Assembly (NCBI GenBank): GCA_947628115.1
Contig: CANQYS010000006.1
Span: 1-49,952 of the forward strand
Origin: an uncultured Clostridia bacterium
GTDB lineage: Bacteria > Bacillota > Clostridia > TANB77 > CAG-508
Length of the DNA stretch: 49,952 bases
Reading direction: 5' to 3'
In this document: piece by piece, positions 8,920-15,612 of the stretch
Layout of the letters: the number at the start of each line of letters is the position of its first letter
How positions within the stretch are numbered: position 1 is the stretch's first letter
Notes under the pieces: generated by a model
The model's database searches: none
Seen by the model: only the letters and a program-made list of their open reading frames with translations
What the model was told of the DNA's origin: nothing
Program-made: the position numbers and the translations under genes

Positions 8920-9489
8920 ATGGCAGAAGTTTATATGGCAGGAGATGTAAGAAATGGAACAACATTTGAATTAGAAGGATCGGTATACAAAGTTGTAGAA
9001 TTTCAACATGTAAAACCAGGAAAAGGAGCAGCATTTGTAAGAACAAAATTAAAGAATGTAATTACAGGAGCTGTTTTAGAAAAAACATTTAATCCATCTG
9101 AAAAATTACAAGGTGCAGAAATAGAAAAAAAGGAAATGCAATATCTATATAATGATGGAGAATTGTATTATTTTATGGATAATGAAACATATGATCAAAT
9201 ACCATTAAATAAGGAAGATTTAGGAGATACATTAAAATATTTAAAAGAAAATATGACAGTTAAAATTTTATCATTTAAAGGAAATGTATTTGCAGTTGAA
9301 CCTCCTATATTTGTTGAATTAGAAGTTACATATACAGAACCAGGATTTGCTGGTAACACAGCAGGAGCTGGACAAACAAAACCAGCAGAATTAGAAACAG
9401 GATATTCAATTAATGTTCCTTTATTTGTAAATACAGGAGATATAATAAGAATAGATACTAGAACTGGTGAATATATGGAAAGAATTTAA
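8920..9489 (+). CDS. efp: Elongation factor P
   Basis: 189 residues, the usual length. Three beta-barrel domains: an N-terminal KOW-like domain with the loop lysine Lys35 in KPGKGAAFV (the position modified in many bacteria), a middle OB domain, and a C-terminal OB domain with the signature [21 protein letters not shown] split across residues 160-181. It binds between the P and E sites of stalled ribosomes and relieves arrest at polyproline. AAAGGGG precedes the ATG. Probably co-transcribed with the next gene, 21 nt downstream. Confidence 0.97.
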   Translation: MAEVYMAGDVRNGTTFELEGSVYKVVEFQHVKPGKGAAFVRTKLKNVITGAVLEKTFNPSEKLQGAEIEKKEMQYLYNDGELYYFMDNETYDQIPLNKEDLGDTLKYLKENMTVKILSFKGNVFAVEPPIFVELEVTYTEPGFAGNTAGAGQTKPAELETGYSINVPLFVNTGDIIRIDTRTGEYMERI

Positions 9490-9510
9490 TTAAAGAAGGG
9501 GATTAATAAA

Positions 9511-9972
9511 ATGGCTAATTTTAATGTTAAATTCAAAAAAATTTTGGCAGATTTAGAAGAAAATATTCAGAATAAAGAAGATTTAGAATATATAAAAACT
9601 CAAATGTTTAACTTGTATAATTTGTTTTTTGATGAAATGAACAAAATAGAAGAAATGGTAGCAACAAGAATGGAAACAATTGCGGGAACACAAGCGATTA
9701 TGCAAGAAAAAGTAGAAAGCATAGAAAACAAAGTAAAATCAATGGAAAAAGAATTATATATAGATGAAGATTGTGATTTTTCAATTACTTGTCCATACTG
9801 CAATAATGAATTCGTTGTAGATAGTGATGAGTTAAAAGATGAAGTTGAATGCCCAGAATGTAATAATGTAATAGAATTAGACTGGGGAGATGAATGTAAC
9901 GAACATAATGGATGTTGTGGTGATGATTGTTCCCATTGCCATAATGATAATGATGACGATGAAGACATGTAA
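9511..9972 (+). CDS. CD1247-type protein with coiled coil and zinc ribbon
   Basis: 153 residues. A helical N-terminal half (residues 1-85) resembles the CD1247 N-terminal domain seen in Clostridia next to efp. It is followed by a two-knuckle zinc ribbon (CPYCNNEF ... CPECNNVIELDW) and an acidic Cys/His-rich tail (CNEHNGCCGDDCSHCHND) that could bind additional metal. No enzymatic motif. Function unknown; the neighbourhood with efp is recurrent in this group. AAGGGG lies 9 nt before the ATG. Confidence 0.75.
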   Translation: MANFNVKFKKILADLEENIQNKEDLEYIKTQMFNLYNLFFDEMNKIEEMVATRMETIAGTQAIMQEKVESIENKVKSMEKELYIDEDCDFSITCPYCNNEFVVDSDELKDEVECPECNNVIELDWGDECNEHNGCCGDDCSHCHNDNDDDEDM

Positions 9973-9973
9973 T

Positions 9974-10564
9974 TTAGAAATAATCTAAAGGATTGACGGC
10001 TTTGCCGTCTTTTTTTATTGAAAAATGTAAGTGAGGACCTGTAGTAGCACCATTTGTTGGGTTTCCATTATTATCTTTATAAGGATTGTTAGGTACACCA
10101 TAAACATTTTTTGGACCAACATTTGCAATTATTTCTCCTTTATTTATATACTGACCTACGTGAACTAAAAAATTAGGAGAAACGTGTGAACATGAAAAAC
10201 TAAAAGAACCATTTTCAACAGTGATTGTATATCCATTTGCTCCTTTAAATCCAGTATATGTAACTATTCCAGAAAAAGTAGCAATTATATTAGAGCCAGT
10301 GGGAGCAGCAATATCGATTCCACCGTGATATGTACCTGCACCAGAAGTTGGAGAGTTTCTATATCCAAATTTAGAAGTAATAGTTGTGTATCCAGGAGAA
10401 GGCCATATAAATTCAGAAGAATTGATATTAGTAGTAATTGTATAATTGTTTGGAATATATGAGGAAACATATCCATATTGTGCTAATAGTGGAATAAAAA
10501 AACATAAACTAAAAACTAAAATTATAGTAAAAATAGTAATTAAAGAATAAAAAGTATGGTTCAT
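9974..10564 (-). CDS. M23 family (LytM-type) metallopeptidase
   Basis: 196 residues. An N-terminal signal anchor (LITIFTIILVFSLCFFIPLL) is followed by a lysostaphin-like M23 domain: ITSKFGYRNSP, TYHGGIDIAAPTGS (zinc His and Asp), VGQYINKGEIIANVG and GPHLHFSI (catalytic and zinc His). These enzymes cut peptide cross-bridges of peptidoglycan outside the cell. The ATG at 10564 is chosen over an upstream in-frame ATG because TGGAGG lies just before it. Its last codons overlap the terminator of the convergent gene at 9511-9972. Confidence 0.9.
   Translation of the reverse strand: MNHTFYSLITIFTIILVFSLCFFIPLLAQYGYVSSYIPNNYTITTNINSSEFIWPSPGYTTITSKFGYRNSPTSGAGTYHGGIDIAAPTGSNIIATFSGIVTYTGFKGANGYTITVENGSFSFSCSHVSPNFLVHVGQYINKGEIIANVGPKNVYGVPNNPYKDNNGNPTNGATTGPHLHFSIKKDGKAVNPLDYF
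9995..10017 (+). terminator. Terminator of efp operon, embedded in the M23 coding end
   Basis: GACGGC (9995-10000), loop TTT, GCCGTC (10004-10009), then eight T. Read on the minus strand the same bases encode the KKDGKAVNP end of the M23 peptidase. Confidence 0.9.
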
Positions 10565-10725
10565 AAAACCTCCAAAAGAAATAAATAAAATTAAGATAAA
10601 AATATATAGAAATAATGAATGATTAAAAATTAAAAATAAATAATACAAAATGCTTTAAGAAAATAAAAAAACATTTCTTAATTATTCATTTTTCACTATT
10701 AATTAGCGATAAAAATCGTATTTTG

Positions 10726-10800
10726 TGGCAGGGGTAGAAGGATTCGAACCCTCACAGGCGGTTTTGGAGACCGATGTGCTACCATTAACACTATACCCCT
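10726..10800 (-). tRNA. tRNA-Trp (CCA)
   Basis: On the minus strand: acceptor AGGGGTA/TACCCCT, D-arm with TTAATGGTAGC, anticodon loop CTCCAAA (anticodon CCA), T-arm GGGTTCGAATCC, discriminator G and encoded CCA end (10726-10728). All elements are in canonical positions. Confidence 0.95.
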
Positions 10801-10891
10801 AAATTTTAATTACTTAATTATATTAGCATATATTTTAATTATGTGCAAGAGAAAAATAATAAAATAATTAATTTGTGTTAAATTTAAAAGT

Positions 10892-10936
10892 AAATTCCAG
10901 CAGAAGATTAAGTAGAATTTAGTTTTTTAATTAAGG
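10892..10936. repeat. Degenerate copy of the 43893-43953 hairpin element
   Basis: AAATTCCAG at 10892-10900 and a 22-nt block at 10915-10936 (GAATTTAGTTTTTTAATTAA plus GG) are identical to parts of the perfect hairpin at 43893-43953. The left arm is mostly missing here. It lies upstream of tmRNA. Confidence 0.6.
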
Positions 10937-10962
10937 TTCTTGATTATTAATTATAGTAACAG

Positions 10963-10991
10963 TTGTAAAACAATAGAGAATATAGTATAAT
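10963..10991 (+). promoter_or_regulatory. tmRNA promoter
   Basis: TTGTAA at 10963-10968, a 17-nt spacer, and TATAAT at 10986-10991, ending 12 nt before the mature tmRNA 5' end. Confidence 0.7.
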
Positions 10992-11003
10992 AAAAATGTA
11001 CAT

Positions 11004-11358
11004 GGGGATGTAATTGGTTTCGACAGTAATTTAGAAGTATAAACTGCAAGTAGTGGATGGTTGCTTTGGCCACTTAAAAAAAGCAAGATTAAATATAAAC
11101 GCTGATAATGAATTAGCATACGCTGCCTAAGTTGCAGCGTCGTCTTACTGTAAGGCCTACTGGTATAGATAAGGCGCCGATTAAAGTAGGAAACAAAGTT
11201 ATTCGATGCCTTTAGAATAATGGGTAATAATAAGGCTACCTATTATTACCGTTTGTTTGTTAGTGGTAATTTTAGGGAACTTTAATAATAAACTAAACTT
11301 GTAGATGTTTATATGGAAAAGTTATTGGACGAGGGTTCAACTCCCTCCATCTCCACCA
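11004..11358 (+). ncRNA. ssrA: tmRNA (transfer-messenger RNA)
   Basis: The 5' end GGGGATGTAATTGGTTTCGA and the 3' end GGTTCAACTCC...CATCTCCACCA form the tRNA-like acceptor (GGGGATG with CATCTCC) and T-arm. The tag reading frame runs from about 11083 to TAA at 11128-11130 and ends ADNELAYAA, likely ARLNINADNELAYAA in full. It rescues stalled ribosomes by trans-translation and tags the product for proteolysis. The AYAA ending replaces the more common ALAA. Confidence 0.95.
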
Positions 11359-11509
11359 TAAGTGCGAATTAATAATTCGCAGTGAATAATGAAAAGTTAA
11401 TAGTTAATAATGAATAATTTTAATTTATTGTTTAAAGCACTTATGTACTATTCACTATTAACTATTATAACGTTATACTAAAAATAACAATTCGTTAAGG
11501 AGACATTAA

Positions 11510-12499
11510 ATGGGAATAGTTAATTTTGCACTTTCTGGAAATTATAAAAGGTTTTATAATGATTTAAAAGAAATATCAAAAGTAAATAAAAAACCAGCAA
11601 TGATGATGTTTGCTGATACTGCAGTTTCAACTTTATTTTTTGGAGCGGGACTTCAAGATTATTTAAATTATAAATTTTATGAAAAAAGTTATAGAGAAAG
11701 AAAAACATATGTAACAATCGGAAACATGGCAAAAGCATATGAAAAACTTGCAAATATAGAATACGCTCCATTTTTTTCTAACAAAGTAAATTTCCATAAA
11801 AATTTTAGTAAATATACTAAAAGAGATTTTTTATCTCCTGATGATACATTTGAAAACTTTGAAAAATTCATATCAAAACATAATGAATTTGTTGTAAAAC
11901 CACAGGTGGGACTTGGCGGAACGGATATAATAAAAGTGAATGCAAATAATATAAAAAACAAAAAACAATTTCTTGAAGATATAAAGAATAAAAAATTTTT
12001 TATAGAAGAACTAATTATTCAGGATGAAAAGTGGGGAGCTTTAAGTCCTAATAGTATTAATACATTAAGAGTAATGACAGGAGCAATAAATGGTGATGCA
12101 AAAATAATATTTGCTGCAGCTAGAATTGGAAGTGGAAAAACAATAGCAGATAATTTCCATCAAGGAGGAAAAGGTGTTTTAGTAGATACAGAAACAGGAA
12201 GACTAGTTGGAAACGGTATAGATAAAAAACTAAATGAATCTGAAAGAAGTATAACAAACATTAAATTTGATGGATTTTTAATTCCGTACTGGAAAGAAAT
12301 AAAACAAATGGTACTAGAAGCTGCTTTAGTAAATGATAAAGTAAATATAGTAGGATGGGATGTAGCAATATCAAAAAACGGTCCTCTAATAATAGAAGGA
12401 AATAGAGGACCGGGATTTGATTTAGTACAAGTTTTATTAAAAAAAGGTACAAAATATATGCTAGATGATTTGCTAGAAGAAGTTAAAAAATTTTCATAA
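11510..12499 (+). CDS. Sugar-transfer-associated ATP-grasp protein A
   Basis: 329 residues. Matches the sugar-transfer-associated ATP-grasp group: FVVKPQVGLGGTDI (phosphate-binding glycine loop), FIEELIIQ (adenine-binding hinge region), SINTLRVMTG, DNFHQGGKGVLVD, and IVGWDVAISKNGPLIIEGN with the metal-binding Glu/Asn. Such enzymes are thought to ligate carboxylates to amines during cell-surface polysaccharide assembly; the real substrate is unknown. AAGGAG precedes the ATG. Its 3' end overlaps the convergent paralogue by 17 nt. Confidence 0.8.
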   Translation: MGIVNFALSGNYKRFYNDLKEISKVNKKPAMMMFADTAVSTLFFGAGLQDYLNYKFYEKSYRERKTYVTIGNMAKAYEKLANIEYAPFFSNKVNFHKNFSKYTKRDFLSPDDTFENFEKFISKHNEFVVKPQVGLGGTDIIKVNANNIKNKKQFLEDIKNKKFFIEELIIQDEKWGALSPNSINTLRVMTGAINGDAKIIFAAARIGSGKTIADNFHQGGKGVLVDTETGRLVGNGIDKKLNESERSITNIKFDGFLIPYWKEIKQMVLEAALVNDKVNIVGWDVAISKNGPLIIEGNRGPGFDLVQVLLKKGTKYMLDDLLEEVKKFS

Positions 12500-13484
12500 T
12501 TTTATTATATTTAGGAATTAATCCTTCTTTTTTATCTACTAAACTAGGTTTTACCTGATATATTCCAGGAAAACAATTTCCTTCAACAACAACAGGTCCA
12601 TTTTCAGAAATTGCAACATCCCAACCTACATATGCAATTTCTGGAATGATTTTTGCACATTCTTTAACAAGTTCAACAGCTTCTTTAAACATAGGTACAT
12701 TGAAACCAACTATTTTTTGATTTGAAATAGGGTGGGAAGTATAAATATTATCATTTCTGTCAATTGCCTCTACATAAACATATCCATCACTACTTACATA
12801 TGTGTACATTCCACCACTTGAAAAGTTATCTACAACTCCACCATTACCAATTTTAAGAACAGCTTGTAAAAAGTATGATTCACCGTTCTTATAAAATGTA
12901 AACATCCTTAAAGTATTTACAGATTTATCATAAAGAATATTCATATCTTTATGTTGTTTAATGCATTCCTCTATTAATAATTGATTATTTAAAATTAATT
13001 TATTATATAATTCTTTGCAATCTATTTTATTATCATAAACAAATTTTTCTACACCATGTCCACCTTCATCGTTTATAGGTTTTACTATAATTGATTTATT
13101 TTTTATAAAAAATTTTTCAAATTCTTTATAATTATTATTATCTAAAACCATCCAATTTCTTTTTAGATATTTATTAAATTTTTTGTTAAACTCGACTTTA
13201 TCCTCAAATTTATAAAAACTAGATTTATCATTAAACTTTTTAACAATTTCATTATTTTTTCCACGTGTTAAATATGTTTTCCTTTCATCATTATTTAAAT
13301 TATAAAACTCAAATTCTTGATAATCGTAATATCCCGCTTGATATTTAAAACCACATTTAATCATATCTAAAAGTATAAAAAAAGTACTTTTATTAATTTT
13401 TTTACTAATAGATTTTGCTATTCTAAACATATTTTTATAATCAAGTTTAAAAATACGTTTAATTAAATATTTTATTTTTCCCAT
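12483..13484 (-). CDS. Sugar-transfer-associated ATP-grasp protein B
   Basis: 333 residues, paralogous to the convergent gene at 11510. Motifs in order: IIVKPINDEGGHGVEKF, LIEECIKQH, SVNTLRMFTFYKNG, VVDNFSSGGMYTYV, YVGWDVAISENGPVVVEGN. The ATG at 13484 is preceded by GGTGAT; in-frame TTG and GTG lie a few codons earlier and cannot be excluded. Likely envelope polysaccharide modification, like its paralogue. The two stop codons lie inside each other's genes. Confidence 0.8.
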   Translation of the reverse strand: MGKIKYLIKRIFKLDYKNMFRIAKSISKKINKSTFFILLDMIKCGFKYQAGYYDYQEFEFYNLNNDERKTYLTRGKNNEIVKKFNDKSSFYKFEDKVEFNKKFNKYLKRNWMVLDNNNYKEFEKFFIKNKSIIVKPINDEGGHGVEKFVYDNKIDCKELYNKLILNNQLLIEECIKQHKDMNILYDKSVNTLRMFTFYKNGESYFLQAVLKIGNGGVVDNFSSGGMYTYVSSDGYVYVEAIDRNDNIYTSHPISNQKIVGFNVPMFKEAVELVKECAKIIPEIAYVGWDVAISENGPVVVEGNCFPGIYQVKPSLVDKKEGLIPKYNKIMKIF

Positions 13485-13557
13485 TAATATCACCAAGAAT
13501 AGTATACCATAAAATATGAAGATTTGTACATTATTAATAAAAGAAATTGTAATTTAG

Positions 13558-13587
13558 TTGCATTTTATTAATTTTTAATAGTATAAT
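13558..13587 (+). promoter_or_regulatory. Likely promoter of the alpha/beta hydrolase gene
   Basis: TTGCAT at 13558-13563, an 18-nt spacer, and TATAAT at 13582-13587, followed by AAGGGGG before the start at 13608. Confidence 0.55.
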
Positions 13588-13607
13588 ACAAATCAAGGGG
13601 GATAAAT

Positions 13608-14492
13608 ATGTTAGAAAAAATTTATTTTGAATTAGAAGATAAAGTAGAATTAGTTGGATTATTACATAAACCAAAAAATAATACAAGTGAAATTGTAATA
13701 TCAATACATGGAATGCAAAGTAATTGTTTTAAAAAAAGGGAAGATATATTAGCTAAGAATATAAATAATGCAGGAATAGCATATTTTGCATTTAATAACA
13801 GAGGAACAGAACTTATGTGCTATACTAAAAAAACAGATGGTACAAAAATATTAAATGGTGGAAGTGTATATGAAGATGTATTAGAAAGCTATTATGACAT
13901 AAAAGGAGCAATAGATACAGTAATAAAATTAGGATATACAAAAATTTATCTGCAAGGACATAGCTTAGGATGTACAAAAATTGTTTATACTTATAATAGA
14001 TTAAAGAAAGAAAATTATAAGAATTTAGATAAAATTAAATCTATAATATTATTATCTCTAGTTGATATTGTAGATTGCCAAAAATATGACTTGGGACTTG
14101 AAAAATATAACAAAATGTTAGAGCATGCAATTGAAAAAGAAAAAAGAGGAGAGCAAATGGATTTAATGCCAACCGATTGCTTTGACCATCCAATTAGTGT
14201 AAAAACATATTTGAGATATTTTAGGGATAATAAAGAAATTGATTTTGCAAAGTTTTGGGACAAAGATTATAATTTTCCAGAACTAAATAATATACAAATT
14301 CCATTATTTTTAAGATGGGGAGAAAGTGATTTAGTAGTTCAAAATCTAAATGAATTAATTTCGTTTTTAAGTAGGAAAATAGAAAATAAAAATTTAGATA
14401 TTGGTTATATAAAAGGTACTGACCATGGATATACAAATAAAGAAAAAGATTTAGGAGAAGAAATAGTAAAATTTCTTGACAAAATAAAATAA
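13608..14492 (+). CDS. Alpha/beta hydrolase (DUF1749 / serine aminopeptidase S33-like)
   Basis: 294 residues. Alpha/beta-hydrolase landmarks: VISIHGMQSN (oxyanion HG), FAFNNRGTE, the nucleophile elbow QGHSLGC (Ser119), LRWGESDLVV (acid Asp) and KGTDHGYTN (catalytic His near residue 274). Cytoplasmic, no signal. Likely an esterase or acyl-hydrolase; substrate unknown. GGGGG lies 9 nt before the ATG. Confidence 0.85.
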   Translation: MLEKIYFELEDKVELVGLLHKPKNNTSEIVISIHGMQSNCFKKREDILAKNINNAGIAYFAFNNRGTELMCYTKKTDGTKILNGGSVYEDVLESYYDIKGAIDTVIKLGYTKIYLQGHSLGCTKIVYTYNRLKKENYKNLDKIKSIILLSLVDIVDCQKYDLGLEKYNKMLEHAIEKEKRGEQMDLMPTDCFDHPISVKTYLRYFRDNKEIDFAKFWDKDYNFPELNNIQIPLFLRWGESDLVVQNLNELISFLSRKIENKNLDIGYIKGTDHGYTNKEKDLGEEIVKFLDKIK

Positions 14493-14554
14493 TTAAATAT
14501 AATAGTTATAGTGATAAGTGAATAATTAAAATGAAGAGTATAAAATTCTTCGAG

Positions 14555-14644
14555 TTTTGAAAGGGAGTAGCTTAAAAATTACTAATCAACAATCTCGTTT
14601 TATACTGGTTAGTAAACCTAAATAGGTAAGCAAGACTTTTAAAG
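14555..14644 (+). promoter_or_regulatory. yybP-ykoY manganese riboswitch aptamer
   Basis: The 5' strand carries AAAGGGAGTAGC and the 3' strand AAGCAAGACTTTT, the two conserved metal-site blocks of the yybP-ykoY aptamer. P1 forms between 14555-14563 and 14636-14644 with some G-U pairs. Known members bind Mn2+ and control metal exporters and P-type ATPases. Here the operon encodes a HAD phosphatase and a cation ATPase, which fits. Confidence 0.8.
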
Positions 14645-14673
14645 GAACATTTATATGTTTCTTTAGAAGTCTT
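14632..14673 (+). promoter_or_regulatory. Expression-platform hairpin overlapping riboswitch P1
   Basis: AAGACTTTTAAAGGAACAT (14632-14650) pairs almost perfectly with ATGTTTCTTTAGAAGTCTT (14655-14673). Its left arm includes the aptamer's 3' P1 strand, so this hairpin and the metal-bound aptamer are mutually exclusive. The U-tract after it is weak. Confidence 0.65.
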
Positions 14674-14682
14674 AATTTGTTG

Positions 14683-14709
14683 AATAGGAAAATCGAAGAT
14701 TTTCCTATT
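14683..14709 (+). repeat. Leader hairpin downstream of the riboswitch
   Basis: A perfect 12-bp stem (AATAGGAAAATC/GATTTTCCTATT) with a GAA loop. Two further hairpins follow at about 14738-14772 and 14781-14806, the last ending just before the ribosome site AAGGAG at 14813. Confidence 0.6.
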
Positions 14710-14823
14710 TAACAAAAATGCTATAATCACTATCGCTTTTGAGATTTGCTCATTTTATTCGCAAACTCAAATCGGCGAGAAGAAAAGTGTGGCGAAGCCA
14801 CTTTTCTTATGTAAGGAGTGAAA

Positions 14824-15606
14824 ATGATATACATAAATAATAAAGAAAAATTAGAGCAATTTAAAAAGAAAAATAATTTTTTTTCAATAATAGATTTTGA
14901 TAGAACCATTACAACAGGTGCAAGTGAGGCATCATTAGGAATAATACCAAAATTTTTGGGAGGAAGATGTTTAGAAGAAAGATTAAAAACATATAATCAT
15001 TACAGACCTTTGGAATTAGATTATACAATAGAAAAAGAAGAGAAAAGAAAGATTATGAGAGAATGGGCAACTAAAACATTTACTATATTATCTAAGTATT
15101 TAACTTCAGAAAAAATAATAGATGATTCTCTGCAAAATGCAAACTTACATTTAAGAAACGGAGCAAAAGAATTTCTGCAAAGTTTATACGAAAAAAATAT
15201 TCCACTAATTATTATGTCTGCTGGTGTAGGAAATTTAATTAAAAGATTTTTAGAAAAAGAAGGTGTACTATATGATAATATAAATTTAATTAGTAATTTC
15301 TTTGAATTTAAAGATAATAAAACATATATTAATACTGAAAAATTAATGGCATCATCAAACAAAGATTACTCAAAAATACCTGAAGATATAAGGAAAATTT
15401 TAGATAAGAAAGAAAATATTTTGCTATGTGGGGATATTGTAGAAGACATTAGAATGATAGATACTAAGCAAAGAGATAAAACTTTGACAATTGGTTTTTT
15501 AGACCATAACATAGAAAAAAATTTAGATATATATAATAATAATTTTGATATTGTACTTACAGATAATGAGGATTTTAATACTGTTATGGAAATTTTGAGG
15601 AGGTAA
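14824..15606 (+). CDS. HAD phosphatase, UMPH-1-like pyrimidine 5'-nucleotidase
   Basis: 260 residues. HAD motif I is IIDFDRTITTG (Asp24 nucleophile, Asp26), motif II IIMSAGVGN, motif IV CGDIVEDIRM. A long helical cap between motifs I and II, with ASLGIIPKFLGG, fits the cytosolic nucleotidase / UMPH-1 type. Such enzymes dephosphorylate nucleoside monophosphates. The ATG at 14824 is preferred over the GTG at 14818 because AAGGAG ends 5 nt before it. The ATPase gene follows 6 nt later, so both should be under the Mn riboswitch. Why a nucleotidase is in this operon is not obvious. Confidence 0.75.
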   Translation: MIYINNKEKLEQFKKKNNFFSIIDFDRTITTGASEASLGIIPKFLGGRCLEERLKTYNHYRPLELDYTIEKEEKRKIMREWATKTFTILSKYLTSEKIIDDSLQNANLHLRNGAKEFLQSLYEKNIPLIIMSAGVGNLIKRFLEKEGVLYDNINLISNFFEFKDNKTYINTEKLMASSNKDYSKIPEDIRKILDKKENILLCGDIVEDIRMIDTKQRDKTLTIGFLDHNIEKNLDIYNNNFDIVLTDNEDFNTVMEILRR

Positions 15607-15612
15607 TTTTAT

